Shown here: positions 1-7,702 of the stretch, one piece after another
How positions within the stretch are numbered: position 1 is the stretch's first letter
Layout of the letters: each line of letters starts with the position of its first letter
NCBI RefSeq assembly: GCF_050314255.1
Contig: NZ_JBNPMZ010000001.1
Span: 62,001 to 126,000 of the forward strand
From: Claveliimonas sp034178805
GTDB lineage: Bacteria > Bacillota > Clostridia > Lachnospirales > Lachnospiraceae
Length of the DNA: 64,000 nucleotides
Direction: 5' to 3'
The notes under the pieces: generated by a model
The model's database searches: none
Seen by the model: the letters and a program-made list of their open reading frames with translations, nothing else
Told to the model about the DNA's origin: nothing
Position numbers and translations under genes: made by a program

Positions 1-494
1 AACAGCTGAAGGAATGGGCAAACCGTGCTCAGGCAGAGCTGATTGGCGGCCAGGAGGGATCAGACCCTGCTGCGGTTGTATATGATGCAGTAGCTGCTGC
101 AAAAGCCAGACACGCGGATGTTCTTCTGTGTGATACGGCGGGAAGACTCCATAATAAGAAGAATCTGATGGAAGAGCTTAAGAAGATGAACCGGATTATT
201 GACCGGGAGTATCCGGAGGCATTTCGTGAGACCCTGGTCGTTCTGGATGCAACTACCGGACAGAATGCACTTCAGCAGGCGAAGGAATTTAAAGAAGTTG
301 CCGATATTACGGGTATCATTCTTACGAAGATGGACGGAACTGCCAAGGGTGGAATTGCAGTGGCAATTCAGGCAGAACTTGGTATTCCGGTGAAATACAT
401 CGGTGTAGGTGAGACCATAGATGATTTACAGAAATTTAATGCAGATACATTTGTGGATGCGTTGTTTACCACTTCAGATAAGGAGCATGAATAA
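1..494 (+). CDS. ftsY: Signal recognition particle receptor FtsY (3' part only)
   Basis: This is the C-terminal part of the SRP receptor GTPase; the 5' end lies outside the window and the visible frame begins at base 3. FtsY docks SRP-ribosome complexes at the membrane for co-translational insertion. The visible 164 residues carry late G-domain motifs: DTAGR (G3), TKMDG (G4), the stretch after it (TAKGG), and the closing GVGE...DLQKF segment of SRP-type GTPases. The early segment GGQEGSDPAAVVYDA is typical of FtsY and not of Ffh, and no methionine-rich M domain follows. The stop is 15 bases ahead of the threonine ammonia-lyase, so the two may share a transcript. Confidence 0.95.
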   Translation, partial: QLKEWANRAQAELIGGQEGSDPAAVVYDAVAAAKARHADVLLCDTAGRLHNKKNLMEELKKMNRIIDREYPEAFRETLVVLDATTGQNALQQAKEFKEVADITGIILTKMDGTAKGGIAVAIQAELGIPVKYIGVGETIDDLQKFNADTFVDALFTTSDKEHE

Positions 495-509
495 GAGAAG
501 GAGAGAGAG

Positions 510-1724
510 ATGTTAACATTAGAGAAATTTGAACAGGCAAGTGAATTAGTAAAAGACGTTACCAATCCGACAAAGCTGGTCTACAGTGATTTTTTGAGCA
601 GACAGACCGGGGGTAAGATTTATCTGAAACCGGAGAACATGCAGAATACAGGAGCTTATAAGGTTCGTGGTGCATATTATAAAATCAGCACATTGAGTCA
701 GGAGGAAAGGGACAGAGGACTGATTGCTGCGTCTGCCGGCAACCATGCACAGGGAATTGCATATGCAGCACAGAAATTCGGATGCAAGGCAATTGTCGTA
801 ATGCCGTCTATTACTCCTCTGATCAAAGTAAACCGGACAAAGAGCTATGGTGCAGAAGTTATCCTTCACGGGGACGTATATGATGAAGCATGTGAGTATG
901 CAATGCAGCTTGCAGAGGAAAAGGGATATACATTCGTACATCCTTTCAACGATCTGGATGTGGCAACCGGACAGGGAACGATTGCGATGGAGATTGTTCA
1001 GGAGCTTCCGACAGTTGATTATATCCTGGCACCGATCGGCGGCGGCGGACTGATTACCGGAGTGGCAACTCTGGCAAAGATGCTGAATCCCAAAATTAAA
1101 GTAATCGGTGTAGAACCGTCTCAGGCAGCAAGCATGAAGGCCGCACTTGCAGCCGGAGAGCCTGTGACACTGCCAAGTGCCAATACTATTGCCGATGGTA
1201 CTGCAGTGAAGCGTGTGGGAGATCTGAACTTCCCATATGTTAAAGAAAACGTGGATGATATTCTTACGGTAGAGGATGATGAACTTATCGGTGCATTCCT
1301 TGATCTGGTAGAAAATCACAAAATGATCGTGGAAAATTCCGGCCTGCTCACAGTAGCTGCTTTAAAACAGTTAGATCTGGAGCATAAGAAAGCCGTTGCA
1401 ATTTTAAGTGGAGGAAATATGGATGTGATTACCATGTCCTCTATTGTACAGCATGGTCTGATCCAGAGAGACAGAATCTTCTCTGTATCCGTTCTGCTTC
1501 CGGACAAGCCGGGTGAGCTAGTGCGTGTAGCGGCAACTATTGCCAATGCTCAGGGAAATGTTATCAAGCTTGAGCATAATCAGTTCGTCAGCACAAACCG
1601 TAATGCGGCTGTGGAACTTCGAATTACCATGGAGGCATTCGGAACCGAACATAAGAATGAGATCCTTCAGGCGTTGGAGGATGAAGGCTTCAGACCGCGA
1701 GAAATTGGTGCAAAATTATATTAA
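510..1724 (+). CDS. ilvA: Threonine ammonia-lyase with C-terminal ACT domain
   Basis: This PLP enzyme deaminates L-threonine to 2-oxobutyrate and ammonia, feeding isoleucine synthesis or threonine fermentation. The PLP lysine is K51 in the NTGAYKVRGA motif, and a glycine-rich phosphate loop (IGGGGL) lies near residue 176. A single ACT-like domain occupies about residues 325-400 (it starts SVSVLLPDKPGEL), a regulatory module for small-molecule control. Length (404 aa) fits the short, single-ACT TdcB/IlvA type found in Clostridia and not the two-ACT E. coli IlvA form. The start is preceded by a purine-rich GGAGAGAG ribosome site. A LysR regulator follows 51 bases downstream. Serine deamination as a side activity is likely from family knowledge. 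Confidence 0.92.
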   Translation: MLTLEKFEQASELVKDVTNPTKLVYSDFLSRQTGGKIYLKPENMQNTGAYKVRGAYYKISTLSQEERDRGLIAASAGNHAQGIAYAAQKFGCKAIVVMPSITPLIKVNRTKSYGAEVILHGDVYDEACEYAMQLAEEKGYTFVHPFNDLDVATGQGTIAMEIVQELPTVDYILAPIGGGGLITGVATLAKMLNPKIKVIGVEPSQAASMKAALAAGEPVTLPSANTIADGTAVKRVGDLNFPYVKENVDDILTVEDDELIGAFLDLVENHKMIVENSGLLTVAALKQLDLEHKKAVAILSGGNMDVITMSSIVQHGLIQRDRIFSVSVLLPDKPGELVRVAATIANAQGNVIKLEHNQFVSTNRNAAVELRITMEAFGTEHKNEILQALEDEGFRPREIGAKLY

Positions 1725-1775
1725 AGAAGCTATGATTACGGAAGACAGGGTGTTTGAGGAAGGCAGATAATAGTC

Positions 1776-2651
1776 ATGAGTCTTTGGAAATATAAGTATT
1801 TTGTCGATGTAATTGACAGTAAAAGTTTTACGAAAGCAGGAAAGAAAAACTTTGTATCACAGACTGCGATCAGCCAGCAGATTTCTTCATTGGAGAAAAG
1901 CGTGGGAGGAAAACTGATTGACAGAGGAAGCGGTGGAATTGAGCCGACAGAACTGGGGCGCATTGTATACACAAAAGCCAAAGAAATGCTGGAGATCAAT
2001 GAAGAAATGCTCAGAGAAATCAAAAGGTATAAGGGCAGATCGAAATTTGAGCTTGGTGTGGACTGTTCATTAAGTCGGATATTCTGGAAAAAAGTTGAGA
2101 AGATGCTGTATGTGTACTATCCGGAAACGGAAGCTGATTATCATTTTCATAAGGTTGATTCAAGAACCGGATGCCGGATGCTGGAGGACGGGGAACTTGA
2201 TATTTTTATCGGATATGAGGTGAATAATCTGAAGCTGGGAGATCTGGAGGAAGAGGTGCTTTGCAAAAGCAAAATAGGGGTCTTTCTGGGACCAAGTTCA
2301 TCTCTAAAGGATAGGGAAGTACTTACACTTAGTGATCTGGAGGGGCACAAAAGATATGAGACAAAGCTTTATTCCTGCAGCAGACAAAAAGGAATTTCTC
2401 AATATACGGATAAGGATGAAGATGAATGGGTAAAGTGTGAAGATAATGTGGATACATTAAAACTCAAAGTGGAGTTTAATGATGGATATGCATTTGTGGA
2501 CAGCAGGTTTTTCTCATCTGATGACGGAGAACTCAGGATATTAGAAGATTTTGATAAAACCTGTCTTGTAAAGTTTTATTTTAAGAAAGACAGACCTGAG
2601 ATAAGGGATGTATTTATGAATCTTCGGGAATTGATGGGAAACGATGAATAA
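1776..2651 (+). CDS. LysR-family transcriptional regulator
   Basis: The 291-residue protein begins with a winged helix-turn-helix typical of LysR proteins (residues 1-60, including SFTKAGKKNFVSQTAISQQI), then has a periplasmic-binding-protein-like effector domain of usual length. The effector domain is acidic and fairly divergent, so no ligand can be named. It follows the threonine ammonia-lyase in the same direction with 51 bases between, so it may be part of that transcript. LysR regulators more often lie divergent from their target, so the link to threonine use is only a possibility. Transcription likely ends at the long hairpin just downstream. Confidence 0.85.
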   Translation: MSLWKYKYFVDVIDSKSFTKAGKKNFVSQTAISQQISSLEKSVGGKLIDRGSGGIEPTELGRIVYTKAKEMLEINEEMLREIKRYKGRSKFELGVDCSLSRIFWKKVEKMLYVYYPETEADYHFHKVDSRTGCRMLEDGELDIFIGYEVNNLKLGDLEEEVLCKSKIGVFLGPSSSLKDREVLTLSDLEGHKRYETKLYSCSRQKGISQYTDKDEDEWVKCEDNVDTLKLKVEFNDGYAFVDSRFFSSDDGELRILEDFDKTCLVKFYFKKDRPEIRDVFMNLRELMGNDE

Positions 2652-2674
2652 TGAGATTGGAAATCAATCGTTTC

Positions 2675-2727
2675 AAACAGGAGAAGGTAAATGATTTGTG
2701 GAAATCATTTACCTTCTCCTGTTTTAG
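2675..2727 (+). terminator. Long perfect hairpin after the LysR gene
   Basis: Two arms of 23 bases (2675-2697 and 2702-2724) are exact reverse complements around a GTGG loop, followed by a short TTTT run. This is likely an intrinsic terminator for the LysR transcript, although the stem is unusually long and AT-rich at its ends and the T tract is short. It may also slow antisense transcripts. Confidence 0.65.
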
Positions 2728-2799
2728 TAGCTGTTCTGTGTACATTTTGACGGAAATATACCTATAAAAATTTCTTATCCAAATATAATTTTTTCTTGT

Positions 2800-2828
2800 T
2801 TGAATTTGTCGAAATGCGGTAATAAAAT
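2800..2828 (+). promoter_or_regulatory. Sigma-A type promoter for the peptide-use operon
   Basis: TTGAAT (2800-2805) and TAAAAT (2823-2828) are separated by exactly 17 bases and lie about 37 bases ahead of the M18 aminopeptidase start. No clear operator is seen. The upstream stretch 2728-2799 is AT-rich and holds no recognisable gene. Confidence 0.55.
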
Positions 2829-2864
2829 CTGTAATAGAGACTGCTGACAAAAAAAGGAGGGAAT

Positions 2865-4265
2865 ATGGAAATGGCAAAAGAAAATATGTGGAAGCAGTAT
2901 ACGGATACCCAGAACCAGGAACTGGAGAACTTAAACGACAGATATAAAAATTGTCTGAATACTGCGAAGACTGAGAGAGAATGTGTAGCTCTTGGAATTC
3001 GCATGGCGAAAGAGCATGGGTATCGGGACATAGAGGAATGCATCGCGGAAGATGTCTGTCTGAAAGCCGGTGACAAAGTGTATGCACAGTGCATGGGGAA
3101 AGCACTCGTACTCTTTCAGGTGGGTAGTGAGCCTTTGGAGAAGGGAATGAATATTCTGGGGGCACATGTTGACTCACCGAGACTGGATATTAAGCAGAAT
3201 CCATTATATGAAGACAGTGAGATGGCTTATCTGGATACTCATTATTATGGCGGTATTAAGAAATATCAGTGGGTGACAATTCCTCTTGCAATTCATGGAA
3301 CGGTAGCAAAGAAGGATGGAACAACGATAGATGTTGTGATTGGTGAAGACGAGAATGATCCGGTTGTTGTAATTTCTGACCTGTTAATACATATTGCGCA
3401 GGAGCAGATGGAAAAGAAAGCAAGTGTCGTGATTGAAGGGGAAGGTATGGATGTTCTGGTAGGAACAAAACCACTTGCGGATTGTGACGATAAGGAAGAA
3501 AAAGAGCTTGTAAAAGCATCCATTCTCAAATATCTGAAAGAAAAATATGATATGGACAAAGAGGATTTCCTGTCTGCTGAGCTGGAGATTGTTCCGGCGG
3601 GAAAAGCAAGAGACTGTGGTCTGGACAGAAGCATGGTCATCGGTTATGGACAGGATGACAGAGTGTGTGCATTTACATCTTTGTTTGCTATGCTGGAAAC
3701 AGAGGCGCCAAAGCGTACAAGCTGCTGTATATTAGTGGATAAAGAAGAAATAGGAAGTGTAGGTGCAACCGGAATGCACTCCAGATTTTTTGAAGATACA
3801 ATTGCGGAACTTTCCGCTCTCACAGGGGACCGAGATGCGCTGAAAGTAAGACGTACACTTCGCAATTCCTACATGTTATCTTCTGACGTAAGTGCAGCTT
3901 ACGACCCGCTTCATGCAAGTGCGTTTGAAAAGAAGAATACAGCTTTCTTTGGAAAAGGTCTTGTGTTAAACAAATACACCGGAAGCCGCGGAAAAGTCAA
4001 TACAAGTGATGCCAATGCAGAATATATTGCAAAGATCCGTAAAGTATTTGATGAAAATGAAGTGGCATTCCAGACTGCAGAAATGGGAAGAGTTGACCTT
4101 GGAGGCGGCGGAACTATTGCATACATTATGGCAAATTATGGAATGAACGTAATTGACAGCGGCGTTGCAGTTCTGTCCATGCATGCACCAAATGAGGTGA
4201 CAAGCAAATCAGATATCTATGAAGTTTATAAAGGATATAAAGCATTCTTAAAAAATATGGAATAA
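2865..4265 (+). CDS. M18-family aminopeptidase
   Basis: A cytoplasmic zinc aminopeptidase of the M18 (aminopeptidase I/LapA-like) family, expected to trim N-terminal residues from short peptides. Metal and catalytic motifs appear in order: LGAHVDSPRL (His/Asp), the metal Asp in GYGQDDRVCAF, DKEEIGS (catalytic Glu), SSDVSAAYDPLH and the closing MHAPNE histidine. The 466-residue length is normal. An excellent AAGGAGGG site lies just before ATG 2865; a second ATG two codons in is equally usable. The gene is first in a run with a peptide transporter (30-base gap) and a Xaa-Pro aminopeptidase, which supports a role in using imported peptides. Confidence 0.93.
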   Translation: MEMAKENMWKQYTDTQNQELENLNDRYKNCLNTAKTERECVALGIRMAKEHGYRDIEECIAEDVCLKAGDKVYAQCMGKALVLFQVGSEPLEKGMNILGAHVDSPRLDIKQNPLYEDSEMAYLDTHYYGGIKKYQWVTIPLAIHGTVAKKDGTTIDVVIGEDENDPVVVISDLLIHIAQEQMEKKASVVIEGEGMDVLVGTKPLADCDDKEEKELVKASILKYLKEKYDMDKEDFLSAELEIVPAGKARDCGLDRSMVIGYGQDDRVCAFTSLFAMLETEAPKRTSCCILVDKEEIGSVGATGMHSRFFEDTIAELSALTGDRDALKVRRTLRNSYMLSSDVSAAYDPLHASAFEKKNTAFFGKGLVLNKYTGSRGKVNTSDANAEYIAKIRKVFDENEVAFQTAEMGRVDLGGGGTIAYIMANYGMNVIDSGVAVLSMHAPNEVTSKSDIYEVYKGYKAFLKNME

Positions 4266-4295
4266 AGGAAAAGGGAAAGAGAGAGGAACAAAACA

Positions 4296-5648
4296 ATGGA
4301 AACTAAGAAAAAAGGCTATCCAAAAGCATTTTGGGCATGTGCATGTACAGAAATTTTCGAGCGTCTGTCATACTATCTTGGACGTTCACTGATCTTAATC
4401 TTTGTAACAGCAACCGTAGCGACAGGAGGTCTTGGGCTTTCTGATACAGTTGCAGCAAACATGCAGTCAAACCTGACAGCATTTTCTTATCTGCTTCCGC
4501 TTTTGGGAGGAGTTGTCGTAGACAAATATATTGGTGCGAAATACACGACACCGGTTGGTATGGTAATCGCAGGTTTTGGTTATTTCATGGGTTCTGTTGC
4601 AACCAGCACAATGGGTGTATATCTGATGATCTTTTTTGTCAGCGCAGGACTTGCACTTTTTAAAAACGGACCGATTATCGGACGTGTTATTACCGATAAA
4701 TCACAGATGGACTCTGCGTTTTCTATCCGTTATTCTCTTGTAAATGTTGGAGCGTTTATCGGAACATTTGCAGTAGGTATCTTATATAAAGACGTATTTG
4801 CGAAAGACGGCGTATTAGGTTTCGTTCCATGTTTCAGACTTGCAGCATTGATCATGGTATTAGGTGCATTATGGTATGTATTTGTATGTTGGAGATTCTT
4901 AGGTAATACAGCAGCGCTTCCATTCAAAAAGACAATGACTGCTGAAGAAATCGAAGCAGAAAAAGCAAGAAAAGCTTCCGAAAAAGAAACAAAACAGCCA
5001 ATGACAACTGTAGAAAAGAAGAGAATTGGTGCAATCATTATCGCATCTGTATTCTCTATCATCTTCTGGATCTTCTGGTATCTTGGATACCTTCCGGTAT
5101 ACTATTACTGGGCAGAAAATGCCAACTGGGTAGTTGCAGGTTACGAGGTTCCGGCAACATGGTTTGACGCAGCGAATTCACTGTTCTGTGTAATCTTAGG
5201 TCCTGTTGTTGCTTCATTATGGAAGAAACTTGCAGCAAGACCACAGGGTGATATGAGTATTTTCCGTAAAACAGCTCTGGGTATCACAACAATTGGTTTG
5301 GGTTATCTTTTCTATATCATTATGGACATTGTTCGTGGAGACGGAAAAGTCAGTGTAGTCTGGCTTCTGGGATTTGCATTCCTTCTTACACTTGGTGAAA
5401 TGTTCTTCTCACCACTGGGACATGCGTTTATCAGTAAATATTCTCCAAGCCGTTACCTTGCAGTTATGATGTCTGTATGGGGATTTGCGACATTTATCGC
5501 AGCAAAATCCTACGGATATGTTTACGGAGTTTTATTTGGCGGAAATCTGGAGTTCAGAGTAGGAGCAGGAATCGTTGCAGGTATCGCATTTGTTTCTGCG
5601 ATTATAATGGTTCTTCTGGATAAGAAGCTCTCAGCACTCGTAGATTAG
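4296..5648 (+). CDS. POT/PTR2-family proton-coupled peptide transporter
   Basis: A 450-residue major-facilitator-type membrane protein with about 12 predicted membrane segments and a charged central loop (near residues 208-240, rich in Glu/Lys/Ala). The first helix holds EIFERLSYYLGR (residues 19-30), which matches the ExxER...YY signature of POT peptide transporters, where it takes part in proton coupling. It probably imports di- and tripeptides across the cell membrane. It lies between two aminopeptidase genes with 30-base spacers, so uptake and hydrolysis of peptides seem to be co-expressed. The general MFS alternative cannot be excluded, but the signature and the neighbours favour peptides. 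Confidence 0.85.
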   Translation: METKKKGYPKAFWACACTEIFERLSYYLGRSLILIFVTATVATGGLGLSDTVAANMQSNLTAFSYLLPLLGGVVVDKYIGAKYTTPVGMVIAGFGYFMGSVATSTMGVYLMIFFVSAGLALFKNGPIIGRVITDKSQMDSAFSIRYSLVNVGAFIGTFAVGILYKDVFAKDGVLGFVPCFRLAALIMVLGALWYVFVCWRFLGNTAALPFKKTMTAEEIEAEKARKASEKETKQPMTTVEKKRIGAIIIASVFSIIFWIFWYLGYLPVYYYWAENANWVVAGYEVPATWFDAANSLFCVILGPVVASLWKKLAARPQGDMSIFRKTALGITTIGLGYLFYIIMDIVRGDGKVSVVWLLGFAFLLTLGEMFFSPLGHAFISKYSPSRYLAVMMSVWGFATFIAAKSYGYVYGVLFGGNLEFRVGAGIVAGIAFVSAIIMVLLDKKLSALVD

Positions 5649-5677
5649 GAAGTATATAGTAAAAGAGGAATAGAAAA

Positions 5678-7465
5678 ATGGATGTACGTGAAAGACTTGC
5701 GAAATTACGCACTCAGATGGAAGAAAAAGGAATTGATATCTATATCGTTCCAACGGCAGATTTTCACCAGAGTGAGTATGTTGGGGAATATTTTAAAGCA
5801 AGAAAATATATTACCGGTTTTTCCGGTTCTGCCGGAACTGCTGTGATCACAAAAGATAAAGCATATATGTGGACAGATGGAAGATATTTTATCCAGGCTG
5901 CAAGACAGATGGAAGGAACTACGGTGGAACTGATGAAGATGAGAGAGCCGGGTGTTCCAACTGTTGAAGAATATCTGAAAGATACCCTCCCGGAAAATGG
6001 AACGATTGGATTTGACGGTCGTGTGGTATCCATGGGGGAAGGAAAAACATATGAGCATATTGCAGCAGAAAAGGGCGGCAGCATTGTATATGCTTACGAT
6101 CTGATTGATACCTTCTGGGAAGATCGTCCGAAATTATCAGAAGAACCTGCATTTGCTCTGGATTTGAAGTATGCCGGAGAATCAACAGCAGATAAACTCG
6201 GACGGATCCGTGAATTTATGCGTGAACATGGAGCAACCGCACATGTGCTCACAACCATAGACGATATTTGCTGGACATTGAATATCCGAGGAAATGATAT
6301 TGAATTTTTCCCGTTAGTATTATCTTATGCAATCATTACACTGGATGGAATGGAACTTTATATTGATGAAAGGAAGCTTGGAGAAGAGATAAAAGAAAGT
6401 TTCGCAAAAGATGGAATTACACTTCATCCATACAATGATATTTATGAAGATATTAAGAAGTTAAATGCAGATGAAACACTTCTTCTTGACCCGGCAAAAA
6501 TTAATTATGCAATTTATAAAAATATTCCGAATGAAGTAAAAAAGGTAGAAGAGCGTAATCCGGAGATTGTGTTTAAGGCTGTAAAGAATGTTACTGAGAT
6601 TGAGAATATCAGAAAAGCACAGATGAAAGACAGTATTGCACACATCCGGTTTATGAAATGGCTGAAAGAAAATGTTGGAAAGACAACCATTACAGAGCTT
6701 AGTGCTTCTGATAAGCTGGATGAATTCCGTATGGAGCTTGGCAATTTTATCCGTCCAAGTTTTGAGCCAATCTGTGCATATGGAGAGCACGCAGCGTTAT
6801 GCCACTATGTTTCTTCTGAAGAGACAAATGTAGAATTAAAAGAAGGCAGTGTATTCCTGACAGACACAGGTGCCGGATTTTATGAAGGTTCCACGGACGT
6901 GACCAGAACCTATGCCCTGGGTGAGATTCCACAGATTATGAAAGAGCATTTTACACTTGTTGCAATCAGCCATCTGCAGCTTGCAAGCGCAAAATTCTTA
7001 AGAGGCTGTACCGGAATGAACCTGGACATTCTTGCGAGAAAACCATTCTGGGACAGAGGAATTAACTTTAATCATGGAACAGGACATGGAATGGGATATC
7101 TTTTGAATATCCATGAAGGTCCGACAAACTTCCGCTGGCAGTATCGTGCAAATGATACACATCCATTTGAAGAGGGAATCGTTATTACAGATGAACCGGG
7201 AATTTATTTTGAAGGTTCACACGGAGTAAGATTGGAAAATGAGCTTCTTGTTCAGTCCTGGCAGAAGAATGAGTATGGAGATTTCCTGTACTTCGAGCCA
7301 ATTACCTATATTCCAATGGATCTGGATGCCATTTTACCGGAAATGATGTCTGAACCGGAAAAAGCTCTTTTAAATGACTATCATCAGCTTGTATATGATA
7401 AAGTTTCTCCTTATCTTGAAGAAGATGAAAAAGAATGGCTGAGAAAATATACAAGAGCAATTTAA
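5678..7465 (+). CDS. Xaa-Pro aminopeptidase (M24B, aminopeptidase P type)
   Basis: This 595-residue enzyme removes N-terminal residues that precede proline, bonds which most aminopeptidases cannot cut. Two creatinase-like N-terminal domains (about 1-300) precede the pita-bread M24 domain. The dimetal ligands are visible: two Asp in DTGAGFYEGSTDVTRTY, His in HGTGHGMGYLLNIHEGP, Glu in ITDEPGIY and Glu in VRLENELLV. The long three-domain form matches eukaryotic-like APP1 proteins found across Clostridia. It closes the peptide-use operon and is followed by a clear intrinsic terminator. Confidence 0.93.
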   Translation: MDVRERLAKLRTQMEEKGIDIYIVPTADFHQSEYVGEYFKARKYITGFSGSAGTAVITKDKAYMWTDGRYFIQAARQMEGTTVELMKMREPGVPTVEEYLKDTLPENGTIGFDGRVVSMGEGKTYEHIAAEKGGSIVYAYDLIDTFWEDRPKLSEEPAFALDLKYAGESTADKLGRIREFMREHGATAHVLTTIDDICWTLNIRGNDIEFFPLVLSYAIITLDGMELYIDERKLGEEIKESFAKDGITLHPYNDIYEDIKKLNADETLLLDPAKINYAIYKNIPNEVKKVEERNPEIVFKAVKNVTEIENIRKAQMKDSIAHIRFMKWLKENVGKTTITELSASDKLDEFRMELGNFIRPSFEPICAYGEHAALCHYVSSEETNVELKEGSVFLTDTGAGFYEGSTDVTRTYALGEIPQIMKEHFTLVAISHLQLASAKFLRGCTGMNLDILARKPFWDRGINFNHGTGHGMGYLLNIHEGPTNFRWQYRANDTHPFEEGIVITDEPGIYFEGSHGVRLENELLVQSWQKNEYGDFLYFEPITYIPMDLDAILPEMMSEPEKALLNDYHQLVYDKVSPYLEEDEKEWLRKYTRAI

Positions 7466-7506
7466 TATTGTAACCTCATCCTCCGAATTGAAAATATACC
7501 CTATTG

Positions 7507-7548
7507 AAAAATGCCCCTTTGGCCTAAAAACCAGAGGGGCATTTTTTT
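7507..7548 (+). terminator. Intrinsic terminator after the Xaa-Pro aminopeptidase gene
   Basis: A 15-base stem starting AAAATGCCCCTTTGG pairs with CCAGAGGGGCATTTT (one G-U type mismatch), with a loop of nine bases and seven T residues after it. This is a canonical rho-independent terminator ending the peptide operon. Confidence 0.9.
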
Positions 7549-7582
7549 ACTCTATAGGAAACTGCGTTTCCATAGAGTAAAA
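7545..7582. repeat. Inverted repeat next to the terminator
   Basis: TTTTACTCTAT then GGAAA (with one bulged A) at 7545-7561 pairs with TTTCCATAGAGTAAAA at 7567-7582 around CTGCG. It begins inside the T tract of the preceding terminator. It could be a second terminator, an element acting on the opposite strand, or a small dispersed repeat; nothing here decides between these. Confidence 0.6.
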
Positions 7583-7604
7583 CTCTTTATTCTGAAAATA
7601 ATTC

Positions 7605-7633
7605 TTGACAGGATGTGTATAATTGTATACAAT
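7605..7633 (+). promoter_or_regulatory. Sigma-A promoter of the Re-citrate synthase-like operon
   Basis: A perfect TTGACA (7605-7610) and TACAAT (7628-7633) are spaced by 17 bases and lie about 70 bases ahead of the synthase start. The spacer and -10 box sit inside the 32-bp palindrome at 7612-7643, so a protein bound there would block RNA polymerase directly. Confidence 0.8.
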
Positions 7634-7643
7634 TATACACATC
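7612..7643. promoter_or_regulatory. Perfect 32-bp palindromic operator, probable GntR site
   Basis: Positions 7612-7643 are identical to their own reverse complement; the centre is ATTGTATACAAT. FadR-subfamily GntR proteins typically bind short palindromes of the T-GT-AC-A kind, and a GntR gene lies in the same operon (9130-9786). The simplest reading is autoregulation of the whole operon, with derepression by an organic-acid effector. The assignment to that regulator is inference. Confidence 0.75.
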
Positions 7644-7702
7644 GAAAAAGAAAATCATTTACCTTTGACAGAAGAGTATAATTTGAAGGAGAGTGTGCAG
7701 CG

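Noticed and set aside
546..1319. Long open frame on the minus strand (about 257 codons) opposite the threonine ammonia-lyase
   Set aside because: It is fully inside a gene with clear motifs, has a cysteine/histidine-rich composition typical of antisense reading, and no ribosome site. Similar long antisense frames at 8018-8791, 9793-10509, 16780-17541, 38683-39315 and 51888-52640 were rejected for the same reasons.
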